The notes: generated from the sequence alone by a model not told the origin. A stretch of DNA of 7,023 nt from Glaciecola sp. UBA1851 (GCA_002338515.1 DDIL01000190.1:20001-27023), one strand, 5' to 3'; positions 1-6,341 are shown, counted from the first letter of the stretch. Made by a program: numbers and translations.

Positions 1-14
1 CGAACAGCCCTGTC

Positions 15-34
15 ATACTCGCGAAAGCGAGTAT
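15..34 (+). repeat. REP-like hairpin with GAAA loop
   Basis: An 8-bp perfect stem, ATACTCGC (15-22) with GCGAGTAT (27-34), closes a GAAA loop. It is preceded by GTC, so the element reads GTCAT on the plus strand. No T tract follows, so it is not a normal intrinsic terminator. The core GCGAAAGC is shared with the repeats at 66-175 (minus orientation) and closely matches those at 6924-7023. It is one intergenic palindrome of a type common in proteobacteria. Nothing else is seen in the first 60 bases. Confidence 0.75.
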
Positions 35-65
35 CTGCTGAATAATCAAGCCCAGTCATGCTCTA

Positions 66-181
66 TTTTTCGATGATGATTTAGGAGGTTTCTGCCTTCG
101 CAGAAATGACTAGTACTGGGTTTATCGATGACGATTTGGGAGGTTTCTGCTTTCGCAGAAATGACTAGTGCTGGGTTTATC
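66..181 (-). repeat. Two tandem 55-bp REP-like repeat units
   Basis: Units 66-120 and 121-175 are the same length and differ at only a few positions. A third copy begins at 176 but keeps only TTTATC (176-181), overlapping the stop codon of the exonuclease gene. Each unit holds a perfect 7-bp stem, TTTCTGC with GCAGAAA (89-95/100-106 and 144-150/155-161), around a 4-base loop (CTTC or TTTC). Read on the minus strand, each element starts GTCAT and has the core GCGAAGGC or GCGAAAGC. The units lie directly downstream of the minus-strand operon and would be transcribed as hairpins in its 3' UTR. No T tract follows the hairpins, so RNA 3'-end protection is more likely than intrinsic termination. 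Confidence 0.85.
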
Positions 182-887
182 ACAGCAGTGCTTTTAATTT
201 AGTATCCATACCTTGATGATTCTGATTAAGTTCAGCAAGCAATAACTCACCAGTAGCAATTGCGTCTTTTAAAGCATTATGTGCATGGTAACCCGGTAAA
301 CCTAATGTGGTGCGAATGTTCGTTAAACGCAAATAAGATGGGTCATAATAAATATCTTTTTGATCAAACCTGCGTTTAATAATAGCTAGCGTGTCTAACA
401 TTAAAAACGGTGGGACAATCCCATATACAATTTTACAAGCTTGCTGCAAAAACGTACGCTCTATACGCGCAAAATGCACCAAAATCACTCTGCCAGCCAT
501 CAATCTCAAGAGTCGATCTAAGGTGCTTTTTAATTCAGCACCTAATTCTTTTTCAGTGTCAGTGATTTGATGTATAGCAACATTGTCGCGCTGTAAACGT
601 CCATTTGTACGAATTATTTGGTGATGTGAAGTGCCCAGCAATATTTTACCGTTTGCCATCACAACACAACCAATTGAAAGCAATTGGTCTTTTACTGCAT
701 TCATCCCTGTGGTTTCGAAATCAAGTGACAATATATCAAAGTCTTTAATGCTTGCTTGCTTTGTCGGAAAAGGTACAGACAAGTAATCTCGTAATGCACC
801 AGAAGGCGCTTTCGCTAAGCAAAGTAATCTCTGTTGCTCTAAGTTAAGCAGTTGTTTCGGTACAAATCTTTTCAATACGTTTACCAT
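180..887 (-). CDS. 3'-5' exonuclease, DNA Pol III epsilon-like (DEDDh)
   Basis: This 235-aa cytoplasmic protein has the DEDDh RNase T/epsilon exonuclease fold, which removes nucleotides from 3' ends using two metal ions. Exo I is DFETTG, with D56 and E58. An IHQIT segment at 105-109 follows, typical of epsilon-like enzymes. Exo III is H203-N-A-L-K-D208, giving the HxxxxD spacing of the DEDDh class. In the Exo II region (LVHFARIERTFL, 136-147) the usual Asp is apparently Glu (E143). The first ~45 residues are an extra N-terminal segment not found in epsilon itself. The protein lacks the C-terminal polymerase-binding region of DnaQ, so it is probably a stand-alone nuclease and not the replicative proofreader. 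ATG 887-885 starts one base after the upstream gene's TAA, so translation is probably coupled; no strong Shine-Dalgarno site is seen. The stop TGA touches the 55-bp repeat array. Its substrate and pathway are unknown. Confidence 0.9.
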   Translation of the reverse strand: MVNVLKRFVPKQLLNLEQQRLLCLAKAPSGALRDYLSVPFPTKQASIKDFDILSLDFETTGMNAVKDQLLSIGCVVMANGKILLGTSHHQIIRTNGRLQRDNVAIHQITDTEKELGAELKSTLDRLLRLMAGRVILVHFARIERTFLQQACKIVYGIVPPFLMLDTLAIIKRRFDQKDIYYDPSYLRLTNIRTTLGLPGYHAHNALKDAIATGELLLAELNQNHQGMDTKLKALL

Positions 888-888
888 G

Positions 889-2733
889 TTAAAATGCCAC
901 TTGTCGACTTTCTTGTAAGGTTTTAATCACCTTAAATGCTTCTTTTAGGTGATCTCGCTCTAACTTAGAAATCTCTTTGGGATGCATAAAGTTGCTTGGC
1001 TTTTCTCCCTTTTGCATCAAATTAGCCTGATGGCTTAAGCGCAAATGTCCTAAAAATTCAAATGCGTCAATTAAACTTTTGGCGCTTGATGTACTTAATG
1101 ATTTAGTACCCATTACCTGATTAAGACGTTGCAGCGTATTCACACCACTAACTCCCTCTTGCAGCGAGTAAATTCTGGCCAAATCAACAATGGGCGCAAT
1201 ACCATTATGTTTAAGATCTAATGCTTTTTCGTTATTACCTCTTTCTACTAACACAAAGTCTCGGAAAAAACCTAATGGTGGTTTAAGTTGAAGCGCATTT
1301 CGTGACATATAAGCAATAAATACAGAGTTTTTCTGTGTTTTATTTAACATTCGCTGGCGCACTTCATTTAGCAGAGATTCATCACCACATACAGTCGTTA
1401 AATCAAAGAATATGCTTGAGTGTAATAACGCAGTAGGTTCTGGTTTATCGACCCATTCGCTAAAATATTTATGCCAAACCGCTTGTGGCTGCCGCCATTT
1501 CGGGTTCATTGCCATAATATTACCCGGACAATGAATAAAGCCACATTGGTTTAATCCATCACACACAAATTTGGCTAATTCAGCAAAATAAGTATCGTCT
1601 TCAGGTTTCATACTGTCATGAATTATGAGCGCGTTGTCTTGGTCGGAAAACGACAATTGCTCTTGTCTAGCTTGTGAACCAGCCGACAACCAAGCATAAG
1701 GAACTGGCGCTTCGCCTATTTTCGCTTCGGCTAGCTTGATTAAGCGCATGGTTAAAGCCATGGTAATCACGCTTATACTTTTTCCTACATGTTCAGCTGA
1801 ATTACCCAATTTCGCCATCCGAACTTGTAATTTAGGAATTACCTTACTTAACTCTTCTAGTTCATCAATTGTTTTTGAACGTCTTATTAAACTTGTTAAG
1901 TTCACCGCGTTTTGACTTTCATGATTCATCAAATCGGTAACGGTAACCAAGCCATCTAATTTGCCATCTCGAGTGACGGGCAAATGATGTATGCTGCGGC
2001 TAGTCATAATGGCCAAGGCATCAAACGCACTAGATTTAACGTCTTGCGTAAACACATTTTTTGTCATTATTTCTGAAACAGGAAGGTTAATATCGACCTC
2101 TTCGGCTACACAACGCCTTCTAATATCTTTGTCGGTTACAATGCCCGTCATTTCACCATTATGCGTCACCATTAAACATGAGAAACTCTTTCGACTCATC
2201 TTAATAGCGGTTTCTTTAATGCTAGTGCATTGTTCTACTGAGCAGGCCGGACTGTTGTAAAAATCTTCAATGGTACTGTTAGATAAAGTAGAGGTTACAA
2301 TGGCATCATCATTATATTGCTGCATGCGATTCTTAAGTCTTTGCACGCCTGTCTGATTAAAAAATGCGTTCGCCTCTTCAGAATCTTGAATGGCATAAAA
2401 CAAATCGGGTTTCGCAATAGAATATAATAGAGTGTCTTCTTCAACTTGCACACGTACTTTGAAAGTATCATCTGGCAGCATAAATACTGAACACAAATCA
2501 CCTTCACAATATTTGCTGAGTAATTCGTTACTTTGGTCGTAGTAAGATAATGCCCCTTTACGAATGATATATAAATGCGGTCGCCTCTCATTACCTGGCG
2601 GCATACTGTCATTTTCTCTTATATATTCAATGTTGACACTTTTAGTCAGTTTCTCAATTCCAGATTCATCTAGCGAATCAAATGGTGGAATGGTTGCCAA
2701 AAATGCACTAACTTCAGCTAACTCAGCTGTCAT
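889..2733 (-). CDS. cNMP-like/CBS/DUF294 nucleotidyltransferase-like signalling protein
   Basis: This is a 614-aa soluble, multi-domain regulatory protein. Residues ~12-120 resemble a cyclic-nucleotide-binding beta-roll, but its phosphate-binding cassette is degenerate: the usual FGE is absent, though one Arg, R94, lies in a plausible place. Residues ~160-272 are a CBS pair; GIVTDKDIRRR (197-207) and GLVTVTDLM (261-269) end the two repeats, which typically bind adenosine nucleotides. The DUF294 domain follows, with G352-S-Q-A-R-Q-E358-Q and D364-Q-D366-N, the nucleotidyltransferase signature related to that of GlnD. The rest (~480-614) fits the DUF294 C-terminal helical domain. Its length is normal for the family. 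The ATG at 2733 has AAGG (plus-strand 2744-2747) ten bases upstream. It is the first gene of an operon with the exonuclease and is divergent from the symporter genes. Family knowledge gives this neighbourhood as recurrent, which suggests control linked to symporter substrate or energy state. The target and reaction are not known. Confidence 0.9.
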   Translation of the reverse strand: MTAELAEVSAFLATIPPFDSLDESGIEKLTKSVNIEYIRENDSMPPGNERRPHLYIIRKGALSYYDQSNELLSKYCEGDLCSVFMLPDDTFKVRVQVEEDTLLYSIAKPDLFYAIQDSEEANAFFNQTGVQRLKNRMQQYNDDAIVTSTLSNSTIEDFYNSPACSVEQCTSIKETAIKMSRKSFSCLMVTHNGEMTGIVTDKDIRRRCVAEEVDINLPVSEIMTKNVFTQDVKSSAFDALAIMTSRSIHHLPVTRDGKLDGLVTVTDLMNHESQNAVNLTSLIRRSKTIDELEELSKVIPKLQVRMAKLGNSAEHVGKSISVITMALTMRLIKLAEAKIGEAPVPYAWLSAGSQARQEQLSFSDQDNALIIHDSMKPEDDTYFAELAKFVCDGLNQCGFIHCPGNIMAMNPKWRQPQAVWHKYFSEWVDKPEPTALLHSSIFFDLTTVCGDESLLNEVRQRMLNKTQKNSVFIAYMSRNALQLKPPLGFFRDFVLVERGNNEKALDLKHNGIAPIVDLARIYSLQEGVSGVNTLQRLNQVMGTKSLSTSSAKSLIDAFEFLGHLRLSHQANLMQKGEKPSNFMHPKEISKLERDHLKEAFKVIKTLQESRQVAF

Positions 2734-2774
2734 ATATTATAAACCTTGTATGTAAATAACTTGTTATCGATGTA

Positions 2775-2804
2775 ATAATTGATGATGACAGCCTTGTGAG
2801 TCAA
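2775..2804 (-). promoter_or_regulatory. Candidate sigma70 promoter for the DUF294-exonuclease operon
   Basis: On the minus strand, TTGACT (2804-2799; five of six matches to TTGACA) is followed after 18 bases by AATTAT (2780-2775; four of six matches to TATAAT). Transcription would start near 2768, about 35 bases before the ATG. The near-perfect FNR-type box lies just upstream of the -35. This is a weak match in AT-rich DNA, proposed from position as much as from sequence. Confidence 0.3.
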
Positions 2805-2809
2805 TGGTA

Positions 2810-2823
2810 TTGATCTATGTCAA
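2810..2823. promoter_or_regulatory. FNR-type box, one mismatch
   Basis: TTGAT-CTAT-GTCAA matches the FNR/ANR consensus TTGAT-N4-ATCAA at nine of ten defined bases. It lies 77 bp from the DUF294 gene start and just upstream of that operon's candidate -35. It could activate or repress the leftward promoter. Other CRP/FNR-family regulators, such as the NO-sensing DNR type, share this motif. Confidence 0.45.
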
Positions 2824-3295
2824 GACTAAAGTGTGATGGCAACTAAACCGAATTGTCTAAGTTTAAATATTCTCGTCGCTGTAACCATTGAATATAGGTT
2901 ATAAAAGATTAACAAAAATACCTTTTTAGCCCTTTTACTATATTTTTAATGATTGCGGTTATAAAACTGAAAAATAGCATCTAATCGAATTCATTCAGCG
3001 TACCTATACCATCGCACTAAAACTATAGTCTTACATAGCTTGTGTAGAATAAATAACTGTATAGTTTTGGATGTAATAGCTTTTTGATAATCTATCCTTG
3101 TCAACAGAAAACTTATCCTTATTGAATTAAAATATACAACTTAAAGGTTTATTTTAGCGATATGTGCTTAATTTGATGTTGTTCCGATTAAATTACGAAC
3201 AATTCAATATGCCTACCAATTAATTTTTTCATACACAAATGAAATTACAAAAAAGTTGTTAAGCAGAAGAATTCATAAAATTCCACTAATTTTTA

Positions 3296-3309
3296 TTGAT
3301 CTAAATCAA
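3296..3309. promoter_or_regulatory. Perfect FNR-type box upstream of symporter operon
   Basis: TTGAT-CTAA-ATCAA is a full match to the FNR/ANR palindrome. Its centre is near 3302.5. An AATAAT hexamer at 3330-3335 (five of six matches to TATAAT) would put a transcription start near 3342, leaving the box close to -40, which is the classical position for activation by FNR. The resulting mRNA would have a leader of about 300 bases before the GTG at 3643. The box itself is seen directly; the promoter and its control are inferred. Confidence 0.6.
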
Positions 3310-3449
3310 GTTTGGATTTAACAAAAACTAATAATTTCAGTAAGTTCTAGCTGATATCATTTGACGAATAATTTACATTTCTATTAACAAGATATGGCTT
3401 AAAGCTTTTAAATTCAGCATATTTATAATCATTTCAAATGTGCGCGACT

Positions 3450-3530
3450 AAAGTTTTATATCAAAAAATTAACATTTATATAAACTTTTTTGTCGGGGAT
3501 GGCTTGATGTGGATCCTTATAAAAAGTTTA
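3450..3530 (+). promoter_or_regulatory. Possible leader RNA with competing stems
   Basis: Three segments can pair in two exclusive ways. AAAGTTTTATAT (3450-3461) pairs with ATATAAACTTT (3478-3488) with one bulged base, and six Ts (3486-3491) overlap the end of that stem. Alternatively TAAACTTTTT (3481-3490) pairs perfectly over 10 bp with AAAAAGTTTA (3521-3530), enclosing a second stem, GGGGAT (3495-3500) with ATCCTT (3513-3518), which includes two G-U pairs. The loop region 3492-3516 is notably G-rich for its surroundings. The outer stems are nearly all A-T, so chance pairing is a real possibility. Confidence 0.25.
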
Positions 3531-3630
3531 AAACATTTAAATCGTTTATAAGTATTTTCGTCTTCAAAGTTATCATTCAAAAATAAGAGAAGCTCATGTT
3601 GTCTTTACAGGCGCGTGGAAAAATAATTTT

Positions 3631-3635
3631 AGGAG
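3631..3635 (+). promoter_or_regulatory. Ribosome binding site deciding the GTG start
   Basis: AGGAG lies seven bases before GTG (3643-3645). The nearer ATG at 3636 touches the site and is in another frame that stops after five codons, so GTG is the supported start of the small symporter subunit. Confidence 0.85.
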
Positions 3636-3642
3636 ATGTTTC

Positions 3643-3891
3643 GTGGAGAATGAAAGCACATATTGGCAAGATAACCTCCGTGTTATTCTAATATGCCTAG
3701 TCATTTGGTTTGTTGTTTCATTTGGTTTTGGTTTATTACTAGTTGACGCACTTAACAACATCCGCATAGGCGGTTACAAATTAGGATTCTGGTTTGCACA
3801 ACAGGGTTCAATATACACATTCTTGGCACTTATTTTCTGGTACGGTAAGAAAATGAATGACCTTGACAAAAAATATAACGTGGAGGGTTAA
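3643..3891 (+). CDS. DUF4212 sodium:solute symporter small subunit
   Basis: This 82-aa inner-membrane protein belongs to the DUF4212 family, the small partner encoded just before VC_2705-type sodium:solute symporters. It reads YWQDNLR at 7-13, a first membrane helix at about 14-34, then GGYKLGFWFAQQGSIY (43-58), the family's most recognisable stretch. A second helix spans about 50-68, and a short charged tail (KKMNDLDKKYNVEG) follows. Its length is normal. Translation starts at GTG behind AGGAG. Only two bases separate its TAA from the ATG of the large subunit, and that gene's ribosome site lies inside this one, so the two are surely co-transcribed and probably made in fixed proportion. The molecular role of the small subunit (assembly, stability or gating) is not established. 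Confidence 0.93.
   Translation: MENESTYWQDNLRVILICLVIWFVVSFGFGLLLVDALNNIRIGGYKLGFWFAQQGSIYTFLALIFWYGKKMNDLDKKYNVEG
3882..3886 (+). promoter_or_regulatory. Ribosome binding site of the large symporter subunit
   Basis: GGAGG lies seven bases upstream of ATG 3894, within the last codons of the small-subunit gene. It supports both this start and translational coupling of the two subunits. Confidence 0.85.
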
Positions 3892-3893
3892 CA

Positions 3894-5633
3894 ATGGATG
3901 AGTTACGAATTTATACGTACATAGCAGTATTCGGCACATTCGGGCTGTATTTTGCAATAGCTATTTGGGCAAGAGCTGGGTCAACTGACGAGTTCTATGC
4001 TGCAGGTGGCGGTGTTACTCCTTTACAAAATGGTATGGCAATTGGTGCAGACTGGATGTCAGCTGCTTCATTCATATCAATGGCAGGTTTAATTGCCTTC
4101 TTAGGTTACGGTGGTTCTGTATTCCTAATGGGTTGGACAGGTGGTTATGTACTACTTGCATTATGCCTAGCACCTTACATGCGTAAGCATGGTAAGTTTA
4201 CTGTTCCTGAATTTATTGGCGACCGCTTTTATTCTAAGACTGCGCGTATCGTAACAATCGTTTGCTTAATTGTAGCATCTGTTACTTACATCATCGGTCA
4301 AATGAAAGGTGTTGGCGTGGCATTCTCTCGCTTCTTAGAAGTGGAATATGACACAGGCCTTTATATTGGTATGGCTGTCGTATTCTTCTACGCTGTATTA
4401 GGTGGAATGAAAGGTATTACTTATACACAAATTGCGCAGTACATAGTACTTATCTTAGCCTACACTATTCCTGCTGTGTTTATCTCATTCCAGTTAACTG
4501 GTAACCCAATTCCTCAACTTGGTTTAGGTTCAACGCTAGCTGACGGTAGCGGCATATATATGCTTGATAAACTTGATATGGTAGTAACCGACCTAGGGTT
4601 TGCTGAATATACAACATCCAAGCTTGGCGGCACACTTAACATGTTCGCATATACTATGTCTCTTATGATTGGTACTGCTGGTCTACCACACGTAATCATG
4701 CGCTTCTTCACTGTACCATCAGTAAAAGCTGCACGTTCTTCAGCAGGTTATGCTCTAGTATTTATCGCTTTACTTTATACTGTTGCTCCAGCAGTTGGCG
4801 CGATGGCTCGTTTCAATCTTATGAATACTATTGAACCTGTTGCAGGTGAGAACATTAACTATGCAGACCGTCCACAGTGGTTCAAAGAATGGGAAAAAAC
4901 TGGTTTGTTAGCGTTTGAAGATAAAAATGGCGACGGCAAAATCCAATATTCTGCTGATGCTGCGACGAACGAAATGGTTAAAGTAGACCGTGACATCATG
5001 GTACTAGCTAACCCGTCAATCGCTAATCTTCCAAACTGGGTAATTGCATTAGTTGCTGCGGGTGGCTTAGCGGCTGCACTATCAACTGCTGCAGGCTTGT
5101 TATTAGCTATATCGTCTTCAATATCACATGACTTGTTAAAAGGTATTTTAACACCAGACATGACTGAGAAGAACGAGTTAATGACGGGGAGGATTGTAAT
5201 GACAGTAGCCATTATCTTTGCGGGTTATCTCGGCTTGAATCCACCAGGGTTCGCAGCCGGTACAGTAGCACTAGCATTTGGTTTGGCGGCGTCATCTATA
5301 TTCCCAGCACTAATGATGGGTATATTCTCTCGCTCTATGAATGATAAAGGCGCAATCGCAGGTATGTGTGCTGGTCTTGGTGTAACGATGCTTTATGTGT
5401 TCCAACACAAAGGTATCATGTTTATCCCAGGTACAGACTTCCTAGGCGGTATGGATCCAAACTGGTTCTTAGGTATTTCACCTAACGCATTTGGTGTGGT
5501 TGGTGCAATCGTTAACTTTAGTGTTGCTTTTGTAGTGCTTAAGATGGGCGAACCAGCTCCACAACATATCAGAGATTTGGTTGACAACTTCCGCTCACCA
5601 CATGGTGAAGTAGCAGCTGCTCACGACCATTAA
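3894..5633 (+). CDS. Sodium:solute symporter large subunit (VC_2705 subfamily, ActP-like)
   Basis: This 579-aa inner-membrane transporter of the SSS family (LeuT fold) probably couples Na+ entry to uptake of acetate or another short carboxylate. It has about 13 hydrophobic segments, from residues 5-27 to 531-549. Family marks are GADWMSAASFISMAG (51-65, first core helix), GTAGLPHVIMRFFTVPS (260-276) and AAALSTAAGLLLAISSSISHD (393-413). S397 and T398 in the last mark lie where SSS proteins hold the Na2 sodium. Between membrane segments, ~310-375 is a hydrophilic insertion carrying DKNGDGKIQY (343-352), which resembles an EF-hand calcium loop but lacks the acidic residue at position 12. There is no cleaved signal peptide. 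The gene is coupled to the DUF4212 gene and closed by a terminator at 5655-5684. The substrate is inferred from likeness to ActP and is not proven; propionate or pyruvate are alternatives, so no gene symbol is given. Confidence 0.92.
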   Translation: MDELRIYTYIAVFGTFGLYFAIAIWARAGSTDEFYAAGGGVTPLQNGMAIGADWMSAASFISMAGLIAFLGYGGSVFLMGWTGGYVLLALCLAPYMRKHGKFTVPEFIGDRFYSKTARIVTIVCLIVASVTYIIGQMKGVGVAFSRFLEVEYDTGLYIGMAVVFFYAVLGGMKGITYTQIAQYIVLILAYTIPAVFISFQLTGNPIPQLGLGSTLADGSGIYMLDKLDMVVTDLGFAEYTTSKLGGTLNMFAYTMSLMIGTAGLPHVIMRFFTVPSVKAARSSAGYALVFIALLYTVAPAVGAMARFNLMNTIEPVAGENINYADRPQWFKEWEKTGLLAFEDKNGDGKIQYSADAATNEMVKVDRDIMVLANPSIANLPNWVIALVAAGGLAAALSTAAGLLLAISSSISHDLLKGILTPDMTEKNELMTGRIVMTVAIIFAGYLGLNPPGFAAGTVALAFGLAASSIFPALMMGIFSRSMNDKGAIAGMCAGLGVTMLYVFQHKGIMFIPGTDFLGGMDPNWFLGISPNAFGVVGAIVNFSVAFVVLKMGEPAPQHIRDLVDNFRSPHGEVAAAHDH

Positions 5634-5654
5634 TCCTTGATTAATTAAACGTTT

Positions 5655-5684
5655 AAAAGACCTCCACATGTTGGAGGTCTTTTT
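5655..5684 (+). terminator. Intrinsic terminator of the symporter operon
   Basis: A 12-bp perfect stem, AAAAGACCTCCA (5655-5666) with TGGAGGTCTTTT (5672-5683), closes a CATGT loop and runs into TTTTT (5680-5684), 22 bases after the symporter stop. The A-rich left arm gives a shorter U tract on the minus strand, so it may also work weakly in reverse. The rest of the gap to 5856 is AT-rich with no supported gene. Confidence 0.92.
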
Positions 5685-5856
5685 AATTTAGGGTAGAATA
5701 TTATTCATGAGAAGTAAGGATATATGAGTTTGAATGAGAATTATCTATTCCTTTATGCAGACTTAACTTTAATTACTTTGTTCCTTACTATTTAAGAACA
5801 GTTTCATACACCTCTCTTTTTTGAGATGTTATAAAAATTTAAAATGAGCTTTAAGC

Positions 5857-6324
5857 ATGTTATTTTCAAAATATAGTAAACTTAGTCTACATTCAAAAAT
5901 TGCTATTTGTGTTGCACCAATACTAGTTATATTTGGTTTTGCTGCATCAGATCTTTGGGTTGAAAGTAAAGCTCAAGAAGTCAGGTTCTTTACCATGGAG
6001 CCGGAAAACGGAAAGTGCGATGTGCTAGGAAAGAACTGCGTATTAAAATCAGGCGAGTTTCAGATTAGTGTATACGAAGAAAATGGGCTAACTACCCTTA
6101 ATACAACCTTCCCTCTCGACACTGCTACATTATTTTTTGTTGATGACGACGACAGTTCGACTATTTTCAGAATGGGCATGAAAGAAAGTCCATACTACTG
6201 GTACCAGAAAACGCCAATTTCAGAAACTGCCGCGGCAACTGGAAGCACTCAAAAGATTCGCTTAGTTGCTACGATAAAAGGCGGACAATATATTTCTGAG
6301 TTTGTTAGCACAACGGCCAATTAA
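5857..6324 (+). CDS. Hypothetical membrane-anchored periplasmic protein
   Basis: I do not recognise this 155-aa protein. Residues 1-15 are basic (three Lys), 16-31 are a hydrophobic segment (IAICVAPILVIFGFAA), and no convincing signal-peptidase or lipobox site follows, so an N-terminal anchor with the rest in the periplasm is the best reading. Two cysteines, C54 and C61, flank a short turn (GKCDVLGKNC) and could form a disulfide. The run of alternating polar and hydrophobic residues from 62 onward suggests a small beta-rich domain; DDDDSS (96-101) is an acidic turn. The ATG at 5857 has only a weak GAG (5846-5848) eight bases upstream; TATAAA at 5830-5835 is a possible -10. It lies after a strong terminator, so it is its own transcription unit and need not be linked to the symporter. 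Base use is like that of its neighbours. Confidence 0.75.
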   Translation: MLFSKYSKLSLHSKIAICVAPILVIFGFAASDLWVESKAQEVRFFTMEPENGKCDVLGKNCVLKSGEFQISVYEENGLTTLNTTFPLDTATLFFVDDDDSSTIFRMGMKESPYYWYQKTPISETAAATGSTQKIRLVATIKGGQYISEFVSTTAN

Positions 6325-6341
6325 CAAAACAACTCATCCTT

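Larger units (their letters stand above)
2734..3642. other. 909-bp divergent intergenic regulatory region
   Basis: This is a long, very AT-rich region between the minus-strand signalling operon and the plus-strand symporter operon. No open frame with a convincing ribosome site and coding look is seen on either strand. It holds two FNR-type boxes, a weak sigma70-like promoter pointing left, a poorly supported dyad TTGTTC-N12-GAACAA (3179-3202), a possible leader-RNA structure (3450-3530) and the symporter Shine-Dalgarno site. It is much longer than two simple promoters need, so an extended 5' leader or an unannotated small RNA is possible. No CRP site with two good halves was found. Confidence 0.7.

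Noticed and set aside
15..34. Intrinsic terminator at the left hairpin
   Set aside because: The stem is strong but no T tract follows on either strand. The GTCAT start and shared core fit a REP-like repeat better.
1991..2260. 89-aa plus-strand open frame
   Set aside because: It lies fully opposite the CBS region of the DUF294 gene, has no convincing ribosome site and reads like an antisense shadow. The same holds for the plus-strand frame at 2564-2755 and the other-frame stretch at 2295-2612.
2791..2850. CRP site near TTGTGA or GTGTGATGG
   Set aside because: Only one half-site is present in each case; no TCACA-like partner lies six bases away.
3495..3520. Sigma54 promoter around GGGGATGGCTTGATGTGG
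   Set aside because: The required GG-N10-GC spacing with a TGGCAC-like -24 element is not met.
3596..3691. 31-aa frame starting at ATG 3596 and overlapping the small-subunit start
   Set aside because: Upstream sequence (AAGAGAAG) is only a poor ribosome site and the frame uses the real Shine-Dalgarno region as codons. A translated leader cannot be excluded, but nothing positive supports it.
4859..5212. 117-aa minus-strand open frame
   Set aside because: It is opposite the symporter gene, whose family match is unambiguous. The antisense frames at 4514-4711 and 5393-5587 are rejected for the same reason.
5724..5795. 23-aa frame with AAGGA three bases before its ATG
   Set aside because: The ribosome-site spacing is too short, the peptide is tiny and AT-biased, and it lies between a terminator and an independent gene.
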